Shown here piece by piece: positions 6,895 through 14,109 of a stretch of DNA of 19,751 nucleotides (position 1 is the first letter of the stretch; each line of letters starts with the position of its first letter). The position numbers were made by a program, and so were the translations under genes. The notes below the pieces were generated by a model, which was not told the DNA's origin, did not search any database, and was given only the letters and a program-made list of their open reading frames with translations. The DNA comes from Nitrososphaerota archaeon (GTDB taxonomy: Archaea; Thermoproteota; Nitrososphaeria; Nitrososphaerales; JAPUIC01): NCBI GenBank assembly GCA_027297425.1, contig JAPUIC010000029.1, positions 1 through 19,751 on the forward strand, in the 5' to 3' direction.

Positions 6895-7281
6895 TTAAAG
6901 ATGGGATGGTTTGCCACTGAAGATCAGGTTTTTTGGCAAGGCATCTTTATTTTTTTCCAAGAAGGGAATGTCCTCTCGCGGATTGCGAAGTTCATCTGGG
7001 AGCATGTGGGGAATCTCATCTATGATGGGGTACCATCTGGAACACTCCCGACAGACTAATACTCCCGATACAATTTCTTTTGAGTAACATGCGTTACAAT
7101 CGATTTCCCCGGTTGCCACTTCCTCGACCCGCTTAGAAACTAAGGCGCAGAACAACTCACATACCGGAGTTTTAACTTCCTTTGTCTCACCTACAACTTT
7201 TTTCTCATCCAGTACTATTAATTCGAGTGGGAACGTCTTGTCTATGGGGCATGCTAGTAGGTCCAAGAGTCTGAATTTCAT
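6895..7281 (-). CDS. trm112: Trm112-like methyltransferase activator (zinc protein)
   Basis: The 128-residue protein starts MKFRLLDLLACPID, the Trm112/UPF0434 N-terminal signature. Zinc-ligand candidates are Cys11, Cys62/Cys65 (CNAC) and Cys77/Cys80 (CREC), followed by the conserved RWYPIIDEIPHMLPDE block (82-97). Trm112 stabilises and activates several SAM-dependent methyltransferases acting on tRNA, rRNA and release factor. Bacterial and many archaeal homologues are about 60 residues; the insertion between Cys11 and Cys62 makes this resemble the longer eukaryotic form. It starts one base after the pcn stop and precedes priS by about 50 bases, so it is probably co-transcribed with replication genes. 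Candidate client enzymes lie at 12233-13474 and 13553-14098. Confidence 0.88.
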   Translation of the reverse strand: MKFRLLDLLACPIDKTFPLELIVLDEKKVVGETKEVKTPVCELFCALVSKRVEEVATGEIDCNACYSKEIVSGVLVCRECSRWYPIIDEIPHMLPDELRNPREDIPFLEKNKDALPKNLIFSGKPSHL

Positions 7282-7282
7282 C

Positions 7283-8038
7283 CTAATTCTCTTCTATCCT
7301 CGGTGCTAAATAGAAATGAATCCTACCTTCACCACTCCCTATCTTAAACTCTAGCCGGACTGGCATCTTAGTTGAATATTCTATAGTTACGACCTCGGAG
7401 GCTGATCCGATGGCTTTGACCATGTTAGTTAGATAATCTATGCTGTAAGTTGCTTTATTCTCCTCCTTAACTTCTAGTTCAATAAGGTCCTCATTCCCCT
7501 TTTCTAAGGTGGCGAGGGCGGTTCCCATGTCACTCTTTCCCTGAAAGACTACCGAATTTGATAACGCCTCGATAGTTGCATGATCAGAGACAACCGAAAC
7601 GTCACTCAATACTCTCTCAAGGGTTTTTTCGGGCATGACCATTTTTACGTTGAAATTAAGCTTTGGAAGTGGAGTTGGTGCAGCTGAACTTTCAAGCAGT
7701 GTTAATTTATAATGTCTCTTATAACCGTTTGATATCACAAGGTTTAGTACCTCATCCTCTTTTGCACTAATCTCTATAGAATCCTTAGCATCCGCCCTCC
7801 TCATAAGCTTCACAAAATCCTCAACCCTTATGCTGAATTTCGATTGTTTATCACATTCAAACGTGGCGAATCCCTTTGCAGACCACTGCAGATCTACTAG
7901 AGCAACGTGCGATGGATCCATAGCTCTGAATGAGAGACCATCTGCATTTACTTCGAAAGTCGCCTCTTCAACCAACGTGGATATTGTCGACGCTATAGCT
8001 TTCCATTCTACACAAGTGGTTGTTTTGGCTTTGAACAA
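7283..8038 (-). CDS. pcn: DNA polymerase sliding clamp (PCNA)
   Basis: At 251 residues the length is that of archaeal PCNA. The N-terminus MFKAKTTTCVEWKAIASTIS, the FRAMDPSHVALVDLQW block (57-72) and the C-terminal MPVRLEFKIGSGEGRIHFYLAPRIEEN region match the two-domain clamp that encircles DNA and tethers polymerase B, FEN1 and ligase. The inter-domain connecting loop falls around residues 120-135 (SSAAPTPLPKLNF). TTG at 8038 is the start because it yields the expected N-terminus directly; no better start is near. A TATA-like element (CTTATTTTTC on the minus strand) lies about 28 bases upstream, so pcn-trm112-priS-gins15 may form a separate transcript from rpoL-tfs. Only one PCNA gene is seen in this window. 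Confidence 0.96.
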   Translation of the reverse strand: MFKAKTTTCVEWKAIASTISTLVEEATFEVNADGLSFRAMDPSHVALVDLQWSAKGFATFECDKQSKFSIRVEDFVKLMRRADAKDSIEISAKEDEVLNLVISNGYKRHYKLTLLESSAAPTPLPKLNFNVKMVMPEKTLERVLSDVSVVSDHATIEALSNSVVFQGKSDMGTALATLEKGNEDLIELEVKEENKATYSIDYLTNMVKAIGSASEVVTIEYSTKMPVRLEFKIGSGEGRIHFYLAPRIEEN

Positions 8039-8060
8039 ATTACCAACCTTTGATTTGGGT

Positions 8061-8070
8061 GAAAAATAAG
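8061..8070 (-). promoter_or_regulatory. TATA-like element of pcn
   Basis: The minus strand reads CTTATTTTTC, about 28 bases before the TTG start of pcn. It lies in the 153-base gap between tfs and pcn, otherwise without an evident gene. Confidence 0.4.
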
Positions 8071-8191
8071 TGTATTGCTACGCTTGTTTTACTCTCCATA
8101 TCGACAAGAGCGGAATACTAACTTCATCCACTGTGATAACTTAAGGCGAAAGTCTCTAGGCTTGTCAGACCTTATAGTCTAACCCTGGGTT

Positions 8192-8527
8192 TCAGGAGTA
8201 GCTTCTCCAGGTGTGGGCACACTTGGTACATCTATAGAACTGAGTGGCAGGTTCGTCACCCGACCTGGTCTGAATGAACCACCATCCTGCCTTGTTATTC
8301 TTACACTTGGGGCATTCTATACTAATTGTCGGTAGGGCAGAGTTTTTGTCGGCTCCTTCTTCTATAACTTTTATTGCCTGATGATCGTCCCTTTCGACCT
8401 TCGAGACTTCACTACCTGATTCTTCGTAAAATCCGCATTTATCGCAGGCCAGCGCAGATACGGTTGAATTTTCTTCTTTTAGTAGTTTAATTCTCAGTCG
8501 GATACCACAAGTTGGACAAAACCGCAC
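8192..8527 (-). CDS. tfs: Transcription factor S (TFIIS/RPB9-like)
   Basis: The 111-residue protein stimulates RNA cleavage in backtracked archaeal RNA polymerase. It has two zinc ribbons. The N-terminal ribbon uses Cys4, Cys7, Cys28 and Cys31 (FCPTCG, ACDKCG). The C-terminal ribbon uses Cys72, Cys75, Cys100 and Cys103 (ECPKC, YRCTKC). The catalytic hairpin carries TRSGDEPATQFYRC, whose Asp91-Glu92 pair is the acidic tip that reaches the polymerase active site (usually RSADEP or RGADEP). The GTG start overlaps the rpoL stop by one base (TAGTG), so the two genes are translationally coupled. Confidence 0.95.
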   Translation of the reverse strand: MRFCPTCGIRLRIKLLKEENSTVSALACDKCGFYEESGSEVSKVERDDHQAIKVIEEGADKNSALPTISIECPKCKNNKAGWWFIQTRSGDEPATQFYRCTKCAHTWRSYS

Positions 8528-8814
8528 TAGTCTCCTCCACCATCCAAGATCTTGCTCGCCTCAACAGAGAGTTTCTTTATCTCCGTGCTTGCATTCTTGC
8601 ATGAAGAGCTTAACTCGGTGAAGGGATCCGATCCCTTCGTATCGATTTTTAGCAAGATCTTTTTTAGAAGCGGATGAGGTGCCTTGAATGCAGCGAATTC
8701 AACTTTTTTGCTACCGATTAACTCATGATGCACGATGGCGATAAGTGCTTGATCTTGGTCACTAATTTCTAGCTCTAGCGAGCTCTTATTTTTGGAAACT
8801 ATACTAATATCCAC
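8527..8814 (-). CDS. rpoL: DNA-directed RNA polymerase subunit L (Rpo11)
   Basis: This 95-residue protein matches archaeal RpoL, the homologue of eukaryotic Rpb11 and of one bacterial alpha domain. It forms the assembly platform with subunit D. The LELEISDQDQALIAIVHHELI segment (14-34) and the following AFKAPHPLLKKILLKIDTKG (62-81 region) are family hallmarks, including the AxYxxPHPL-type motif. The GTG start at 8814 follows a TATA-like element by about 29 bases. It leads a minus-strand cluster with tfs (overlapping) and the replication genes, and is divergent from the deoxyhypusine synthase-type gene. Confidence 0.92.
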   Translation of the reverse strand: MDISIVSKNKSSLELEISDQDQALIAIVHHELIGSKKVEFAAFKAPHPLLKKILLKIDTKGSDPFTELSSSCKNASTEIKKLSVEASKILDGGGD

Positions 8815-8839
8815 GGCAAATATCCCTTTGATTTTCGCA

Positions 8840-8847
8840 TTTAAGAA
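8840..8847 (-). promoter_or_regulatory. TATA-like element of rpoL-tfs
   Basis: The minus strand reads TTCTTAAATG around this position, about 29 bases before the GTG of rpoL. Together with the plus-strand TATA box at 8892-8900 it makes 8815-8924 a compact divergent promoter region. Confidence 0.45.
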
Positions 8848-8891
8848 TTATTATAGACATCGGAAAAGGATCAAAAGAACGATCTGGTCAT

Positions 8892-8900
8892 GTATATAAG
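8892..8900 (+). promoter_or_regulatory. TATA box of the deoxyhypusine synthase-type gene
   Basis: GTATATAAG is the strongest TATA match in the window. It lies about 28 bases before the TTG at 8925, so the transcript should start at or just before that codon. This also argues against longer upstream starts in the same frame. Confidence 0.7.
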
Positions 8901-8924
8901 CTAGAGGGATTCGCGGTTGAAGAA

Positions 8925-10025
8925 TTGGGAAAACGAAGTAGATTTTTCGATGGAAAGGTTGATGAAATAAACCTAAGTCCCGATTTGAAGAAAAAAAGAA
9001 AACAATTCATGAGCCAACTAGTGGAACCAATAGATCTAAAGACTGCTGAGTCAATAACAGCTTTGATCGACGGGTGGCAAAAGACCAGCATTCAAAGCAG
9101 AAGTATAGCTCTAGCTGCAAAAACGTATGAAAATATGCTGGCGGATAAGGCCCGGCCTACTATTTTCTTGGGGCTCTCTGGTGCTCTTATCGCTGGTGGT
9201 CTTAGGGAAGTTATCCGTGACCTGATTGACTTTGGGTTGGTTGATGTAATCGTTTCCACTGGTGCCATTTTGTATCAAGATTATTACACGTCTAAAGGAT
9301 ACCGACATTACCGAGGTAGTTCTACCGCACCTGACGACGAACTTTTACACGATGTATACATCGACCGAATATACGACTCATATGTTGATGAAGTCGGGTT
9401 CGTGCGAGTAGATGATATGATTGCGGAACTTGCAGAAGCACTAGAACCTAGGAAGTATTCCACAAGAGAGTTCATGATGATCTTAGGGAAGAGTATTAGT
9501 GACCCAAAGTCTATTCTATATACTGCTGCAAAAAAAGGCGTTCCGATATTTTGTCCAGCTGTAGCTGATAGTTCTATCGGAATTGGGCTAACCGGATTAT
9601 ATCGCTGGTGCAAGAAACAGGGGAAGGCATGTTTAACTCTTGATACGATAAGAGATAATTATGAAATTGCCCAAATCGTGCTCAAGTCCAAGAAAACGGC
9701 AGCGATATACGTTGGGGGTGGAGTTCCGAAAAATTACATTAACGATGCTTGTGTAATGCTAGATTATACGAAGGGACACTCGTACGCATTCCAGATTACT
9801 ACTGATTCTCCACATTGGGGAGGTTTGACTGGAAGCACTTTGGACGAAGCGAAATCATGGGGTAAGGTCTCTAAGAAGGCTACCAGGGCAACCGCTTATG
9901 TGGAGGCCACGATCGGACTTTCTCTGATATCTGCGTATGTCTTGCAGAAGAAACGTTGGCAAGGTAGAAAGCAGTTAAAGTTCAAATGGCAGCATGATGA
10001 ACTGAAAAGCTTACAATTAATCTAG
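8925..10025 (+). CDS. dys: Deoxyhypusine synthase family enzyme
   Basis: The 366-residue protein belongs to the deoxyhypusine synthase family, which transfers an aminobutyl group from spermidine to a lysine of translation factor aIF5A. Visible blocks are FLGLSGALIAGGLREVIRDL (81-100), DVIVSTGAILYQD (107-119) for NAD binding, PIFCPAVADSSIGIGL (207-222), IYVGGGVPKN (261-270) and DEAKSWGKV (307-315). Lys314 corresponds to the lysine that carries the enzyme-imine intermediate, and Glu308 to a conserved acidic residue. The loop before it (TTDSPHWGGLTGST) differs from the acidic loop of human enzyme, a variant that could alter amine choice (for example homospermidine or agmatine chemistry). The start is TTG, fixed by the TATA box. 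dph2 follows after 15 bases. Confidence 0.92.
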   Translation: MGKRSRFFDGKVDEINLSPDLKKKRKQFMSQLVEPIDLKTAESITALIDGWQKTSIQSRSIALAAKTYENMLADKARPTIFLGLSGALIAGGLREVIRDLIDFGLVDVIVSTGAILYQDYYTSKGYRHYRGSSTAPDDELLHDVYIDRIYDSYVDEVGFVRVDDMIAELAEALEPRKYSTREFMMILGKSISDPKSILYTAAKKGVPIFCPAVADSSIGIGLTGLYRWCKKQGKACLTLDTIRDNYEIAQIVLKSKKTAAIYVGGGVPKNYINDACVMLDYTKGHSYAFQITTDSPHWGGLTGSTLDEAKSWGKVSKKATRATAYVEATIGLSLISAYVLQKKRWQGRKQLKFKWQHDELKSLQLI

Positions 10026-10040
10026 GTGCGTGGATAAAAT

Positions 10041-11039
10041 ATGTTGAATATAGACGAAGCGAAGATCTTTTCCGAGATAGAGTCGCGTAATCCTAAAGCT
10101 GTTGTCCTAAACTCGGCTAGCGGAATCATTAGATTGACTCACGATCTAGCTCAAAGGATTAACGAAAAATATTCAATTCCTGCCATTGTCATAGGGGAAC
10201 CTAGCTACGGCATATGTGACACAGTAGATCAGGATGCAGCGAGGTTAGGCGCAGATATAGCCTTTCATATTGGGCACACCGTGTCCGTCGGGCGGATGGG
10301 GACTAGAACCATTCTTATTGACGCTTTTGACGATGTCTCCTTTGAGGAGGTCTTAGGGATTGCAATCCAAACTCTCAAATCATATAGATCGATCGGTCTC
10401 TGTACAGATAGCCAGTACCTGAATGCACTTCCTATCGCAAAGTCCTTTTTTGAAAAAGCAGGATTTCGCGCAGTAGTAGGAAGGGGACGGGGACTATTAA
10501 CGGAAGGCCAGGTCTTCGGCTGTGAATTTTACCCTGCTTTCGATATCCGCGAGGAAGTAGATGCATTTGTCTTCTTAGGCCAAAGCCGCTTTCATTCCTT
10601 GGGAATAGCACTATCGACTGCGAAACCCACGTACATGTTGGATCCTTACTTCCAAGAGGTATTCGACATGAAGGAGGAGGCAGATAAGTTGTATAAAAAA
10701 TCAGTTTTTTCAGTTTACCAGGCCTTGGACGCACAGAGATTTGCAGTAATAATTAATCTCAAAGAAGGACAAATGGACACTATGAGGGCCAAGAAATTCG
10801 AAAGTAAACTCAGACAGAGAGGAAAGAAAGTTTCATTATTAGCCATGCGGGAAATTACTAACGACAAACTGAACCAGTTCAAAGACGTTGATGCTTTCAT
10901 ACAAACGGCATGTCCGAGGATTTCAATCGACGACCACTTCGACAGACCAGTTCTCTCAGTTCCACAGGCTGATGCACTAATTGACCTGCTCGATGGCAAG
11001 AAAGTCGAATCTTTACTCGAGAGACGACACTGGTTATAA
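10041..11039 (+). CDS. dph2: Diphthamide biosynthesis radical enzyme Dph2
   Basis: The 332-residue enzyme catalyses the first step of diphthamide synthesis, adding the 3-amino-3-carboxypropyl group of SAM to a histidine of elongation factor 2. Three cysteines that bind the 4Fe-4S cluster are in place: Cys59 in GEPSYGICD, Cys161 in FGCEFYP and Cys291 in QTACPRISID, very close to their positions in Pyrococcus Dph2. LGQSRFHSLGIAL (179-191) is another family block. Start is ATG at 10041 with an AGGTG element 10-15 bases upstream. It is the second gene after dys, with 15 bases between, so both translation-factor modifications probably share a transcript. Confidence 0.95.
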   Translation: MLNIDEAKIFSEIESRNPKAVVLNSASGIIRLTHDLAQRINEKYSIPAIVIGEPSYGICDTVDQDAARLGADIAFHIGHTVSVGRMGTRTILIDAFDDVSFEEVLGIAIQTLKSYRSIGLCTDSQYLNALPIAKSFFEKAGFRAVVGRGRGLLTEGQVFGCEFYPAFDIREEVDAFVFLGQSRFHSLGIALSTAKPTYMLDPYFQEVFDMKEEADKLYKKSVFSVYQALDAQRFAVIINLKEGQMDTMRAKKFESKLRQRGKKVSLLAMREITNDKLNQFKDVDAFIQTACPRISIDDHFDRPVLSVPQADALIDLLDGKKVESLLERRHWL

Positions 11040-11059
11040 TCTAAGTTTTCAGAAGTGAT

Positions 11060-11620
11060 TTAAGAGTTAATCTGCACTCCATAATCTTCTGCTAATGTTC
11101 TTTCCTCTATGTTCCCACAAGCGGGACAATTTAGTTTAGACGCTACCATCACCGCCTTCCCCCCACAAATGCTACATTCTGCATGAATTACACCGTATTC
11201 GCTTCCTTGGATAGTCATCTGAATCATCGCATTAGTTGTACTAATCACGCTGGCGCGAACAATGTCCCCTACTTTACAGTGCGTCTTCCGTTGACGGCCT
11301 CTCTGTCCTTGTTCTCTTGGAATTAAGATTACGCCAGAGAACCGCTTCCTACTCCTCTCTCCATTGATGTAATCGATGGACATGGTCATAGAGTTACTCT
11401 GAACAGCTTCGATTTGCCCAATAACTACATCTCCCTCTATAGGTATTAAGTTGATTTTTGTAGGGACGACCGTCATTTCTCTCTCTTCTTTCTTATAAAC
11501 CGCCTTCCCTATACGTAATGCTCTGATTAACCCATCAGATGTATACGTAGAGTCGCCAGGATAAACTTCCTCTATGACTCCGAGCTTCTCACCCGGCACG
11601 ACTAGTTTCTTTTCTTCCAT
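11060..11620 (-). CDS. csl4: Exosome RNA-binding subunit Csl4
   Basis: This 186-residue protein has the Csl4 three-part layout. The N-terminal beta domain (1-50) includes LVVPGEKLGVIEEVYPGDST. The S1 RNA-binding domain (about 60-138) includes GDVVIGQIEAVQ and KVGDIVRASVIS. The C-terminal zinc ribbon has Cys149, Cys152, Cys165 and Cys168 (CSIC, CPAC). Csl4 forms part of the cap of the archaeal exosome, which degrades and tails RNA. It begins eight bases after the rpl10e stop and is probably co-transcribed with it; its 3' end faces dph2 with only 20 bases between. Confidence 0.93.
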   Translation of the reverse strand: MEEKKLVVPGEKLGVIEEVYPGDSTYTSDGLIRALRIGKAVYKKEEREMTVVPTKINLIPIEGDVVIGQIEAVQSNSMTMSIDYINGERSRKRFSGVILIPREQGQRGRQRKTHCKVGDIVRASVISTTNAMIQMTIQGSEYGVIHAECSICGGKAVMVASKLNCPACGNIEERTLAEDYGVQINS

Positions 11621-11628
11621 CTCGATGC

Positions 11629-12126
11629 TTACTTCACTATATCCGTTACAAGAATTTCTGTTTTGACTGGAAGCTTACTAGAAGCCCGCTTCATGGCTTG
11701 TCGCGCTTTGTCAAGATTGACCTTCTTAATTTTGAGCTCTATGATTGTCTTACCTATTTCGACTCTAGCCGCCAGGCCAACCGGTTTACCGAATGCTCTC
11801 CTCATCCCTTCTTGGAGCCTATCCGCACCCGCGGTAGCTATCATCTTATTTTCCCTCAAAATTACATGCGGGTATACTTTGAGGAGCGAAAAAAATTCTG
11901 TCTCACCAATTTCCGCCATTACTCTATTTAGAGACACTCTTGCAGCTTCCAGAGCATTATGTCTAATCTGTGCTCTTTCTTGGGTGACCAGACTTACCAG
12001 CAACTCATAGTCGCTCCTACCCGCTCCACCAGTGAATTTAGCTATTTTCAGTTGTGGTGCGCCTGGGGCAAATTTTTTACTAGTATACGCCATTCCTTTA
12101 ATCTGTCTGTAATTACTACCATGCAA
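11629..12126 (-). CDS. rpl10e: Large-subunit ribosomal protein L10e (uL16 family)
   Basis: The 165-residue protein matches archaeal L10e. It shows the N-terminal NYRQIKGMAYTSKKF block, then the conserved core YPHVILRENKMIATAGADR (about 85-104) and QEGMRRAFGKPVGLAARV (106-123). It lies near the peptidyl transferase and 5S rRNA in the 50S subunit. The TTG start gives the expected N-terminus, and a TATA-like element lies about 30 bases upstream, consistent with a leaderless mRNA. It leads the rpl10e-csl4 pair and is divergent from the tRNA methyltransferase gene. Confidence 0.94.
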   Translation of the reverse strand: MHGSNYRQIKGMAYTSKKFAPGAPQLKIAKFTGGAGRSDYELLVSLVTQERAQIRHNALEAARVSLNRVMAEIGETEFFSLLKVYPHVILRENKMIATAGADRLQEGMRRAFGKPVGLAARVEIGKTIIELKIKKVNLDKARQAMKRASSKLPVKTEILVTDIVK

Positions 12127-12150
12127 ACTAGTATGCCCAAGCCGAGCAAA

Positions 12151-12160
12151 AGTTTAAAGC
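12151..12160 (-). promoter_or_regulatory. TATA-like element of rpl10e-csl4
   Basis: The minus strand reads GCTTTAAACT, about 30 bases before the TTG of rpl10e. The core TTTAAA is palindromic and could in principle work in either direction, but the plus-strand gene starts too far away (12233) to be served by it directly. Confidence 0.5.
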
Positions 12161-12203
12161 TAATAAGGGTAGCTAAAACTAAAGTCTATACGTAGATTGC
12201 ACA

Positions 12204-12213
12204 CTCTAAAAGG
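12204..12213 (+). promoter_or_regulatory. Weak TATA-like element of the tRNA methyltransferase gene
   Basis: CTCTAAAAGG lies about 25 bases before the TTG at 12233, spacing that fits a leaderless transcript. The match to the consensus is only fair. Confidence 0.35.
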
Positions 12214-12232
12214 TTTCATCGGCTGATCGCGT

Positions 12233-13474
12233 TTGGTTGCGCAGCATATCTTTGTTCTCATTGGTGTCGATAACCAACTATCAATCGCCGAAGTCATATC
12301 AGTTATGCAATCGAATGGGGTTGAGGTAGAGTTTATAGAACGTGTGGGACGAATCGCCCTATTTACAGCCTTTCGGGCAGGGACCAGAATCTCGATCTTG
12401 CCCGGGCTCGAGCGACTCGGTTGGTCCTTCAAGATCGGCCGCTTATCTGATTCGATACCGTCTGGCGAGCACTCTATCGAGGACTATCAAGATGCAACGA
12501 AAAATATAGAATTTCCTGAACCGCTGGCCGAAAAATCTCGATGGGGGATAAGCGTCTTTTCTCCCTCGAAGTCTGTAGACCCCTCTATCTTCTCTCGTAT
12601 GAAAGGTCTCGTGGCAAGCCATCTGAAGGAGAACGGAGTGAAAAAAACGAAATTCGTACCAACAGATGTCGTCTCTGAGTCTTTTCGCGAAGTAAGCTGT
12701 GCATCGATTATCCGAAATAATCTCCTACGCCGAGGATTCGAAGTCCTTATCATCGATATTGGTGATAAATTGCACTTCGGGCTTACGGAGTGGGCTGTCG
12801 ATACGGTGGCATTCAAGGCGCGAGATTTATCTCGACCTCGCCAAAGGTTCGAATACAGTATACCACCTAGATTGGCTAGAGCCATGATAAACCTTACTGG
12901 GGTAAAGAAAGGGGATGTCGTGCTGGATCCTTTTTGTGGGTTCGGAACGATACTTCAGGAGGCTCTATTGCTAGGTCTGAAACCCATTGGGGTGGATATC
13001 GACGACAAATGCGTTTCAGCAACACAAAAGAACCTCTCTTGGATCAAAAAGACAGCTGGCATCACACTACCAGGTGAGCATGTAATGATAGGTGATGCGA
13101 CGCATCTTGGCTCGCTTATCCCTAAACAATCCGTTGATGCAATAGTGACGGAGCCAATATTGCTTCCACGCTTGTTGAGGAGTCCTAGCGCTAAGAAAGC
13201 CAGATCGATACTGAAAAAAACCGAGAATCTGTATATTGCTGCTATCCAGGAGATGGCAAAAACAGTGAAAGTAACTGGGAAGATGGCATTGATCGCTCCA
13301 TTTATTGTACCTTCAGATGGTAATCGGGTGAGTTTGGATCTTGAACGTGCTTTTAATGATGCTGGCTTAAGGAAATTCAAATTCCAGGGTATCCCTTTGA
13401 CCTCCCCGATTGCGGTGATTACTAAAAGGGAATTTAGAGTAAGCCGAGAACTTCATTTTCTCGAAAAGGCATAA
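12233..13474 (+). CDS. Trm11/Trm-G10-type tRNA guanine-N2 methyltransferase
   Basis: The 413-residue protein has an N-terminal region of about 190 residues that begins like the THUMP-associated domain of Trm-G10 (HIFVLIGVDNQLSIAEV), then a linker FKARDLSRPRQ and the block IPPRLARAMINL (210-221) seen in the family. The SAM domain follows: VVLDPFCGFGTILQEA (229-244) is motif I, and IGVDIDD (262-268) ends in the ribose-binding acidic residue. The catalytic motif IV, normally DPPY, reads TEPILLP (306-312). The family methylates G10 (or, for the eukaryotic Trm11-Trm112 pair, makes m2G10) in tRNA. The start is TTG. The altered motif IV could mean a different specificity, so the reaction is less certain than the family. 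Confidence 0.82.
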   Translation: MVAQHIFVLIGVDNQLSIAEVISVMQSNGVEVEFIERVGRIALFTAFRAGTRISILPGLERLGWSFKIGRLSDSIPSGEHSIEDYQDATKNIEFPEPLAEKSRWGISVFSPSKSVDPSIFSRMKGLVASHLKENGVKKTKFVPTDVVSESFREVSCASIIRNNLLRRGFEVLIIDIGDKLHFGLTEWAVDTVAFKARDLSRPRQRFEYSIPPRLARAMINLTGVKKGDVVLDPFCGFGTILQEALLLGLKPIGVDIDDKCVSATQKNLSWIKKTAGITLPGEHVMIGDATHLGSLIPKQSVDAIVTEPILLPRLLRSPSAKKARSILKKTENLYIAAIQEMAKTVKVTGKMALIAPFIVPSDGNRVSLDLERAFNDAGLRKFKFQGIPLTSPIAVITKREFRVSRELHFLEKA

Positions 13475-13552
13475 TTTTGAGTTAACACAAATACCTTGGT
13501 TCACTATTCAAGAGCCTAGTATGCATGCTTCTCCAATCTAGCCTAAATCTGG

Positions 13553-14098
13553 TTAAATCCTCTTAGCGTCTATCACAATAAGTTCCTCGAAGAATAATTT
13601 TTTCCTCGATATCACTTCTAGATGCAACAGGCCCTCAAAACGATCCCAAAGGGCTTGAGAGTCCGAGCGTGAGGAAAGAAGGAAACGCATCTCTCCGTCC
13701 TCTACGAGTGAACTAATGGAAGATCGGATCATATTCTCTAAGATTTCGATCCCGCCTACCCCTCCATCAATCGCCATATCATTAATATCGACTGATGGGA
13801 GGTATGGTGGATTTATTATGATAGAATCAAATACACCGTTCCGAAATGCTCTGGCTGACTCACTTAAGACCAAGAATGGCTGATTTTGTCGAATTCCTGT
13901 AGCGGACCTACTGGCTGTGCGACTTAAGGCTTGTAATAGGATTTCCGTACCTATCACTGAATAACCCATCCTGGTCAAACATTCAGTTATTAGACCATTC
14001 CCTGTACCGATTTCAAGTACTACATGCCCGGGAAGCGGATACTCCTTGAGAGTAGAGATCAGAAAGAGGGTATCGTCTGAAACTTCGTATACTGTCAC
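13553..14098 (-). CDS. HemK/Mtq2-type N5-glutamine methyltransferase
   Basis: The 181-residue SAM-dependent methyltransferase has the short form typical of archaea and of eukaryotic Mtq2/HEMK2. It starts TVYEVSDDTLFL, equivalent to the VYEPxEDSFLL N-terminus of that group. Motif I is VVLEIGTGNGLIT (26-38), Glu52 probably contacts the SAM ribose, and motif IV is NPPYLP (96-101), the signature of glutamine or asparagine N-methylation. DGGVGGIEILE (111-121) is also characteristic. Known members methylate the GGQ glutamine of the release factor, with Trm112 as activator in eukaryotes and haloarchaea; a Trm112 gene lies at 6895-7281. GTG start; 11 bases after ksgA. Confidence 0.9.
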   Translation of the reverse strand: MTVYEVSDDTLFLISTLKEYPLPGHVVLEIGTGNGLITECLTRMGYSVIGTEILLQALSRTASRSATGIRQNQPFLVLSESARAFRNGVFDSIIINPPYLPSVDINDMAIDGGVGGIEILENMIRSSISSLVEDGEMRFLLSSRSDSQALWDRFEGLLHLEVISRKKLFFEELIVIDAKRI

Positions 14099-14109
14099 AA
14101 AACCACTCT

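Noticed and set aside
11698..11931. Plus-strand frames over rpl10e (77 and 115 residues)
   Set aside because: They lie antisense to a strongly conserved ribosomal protein and show no family features.
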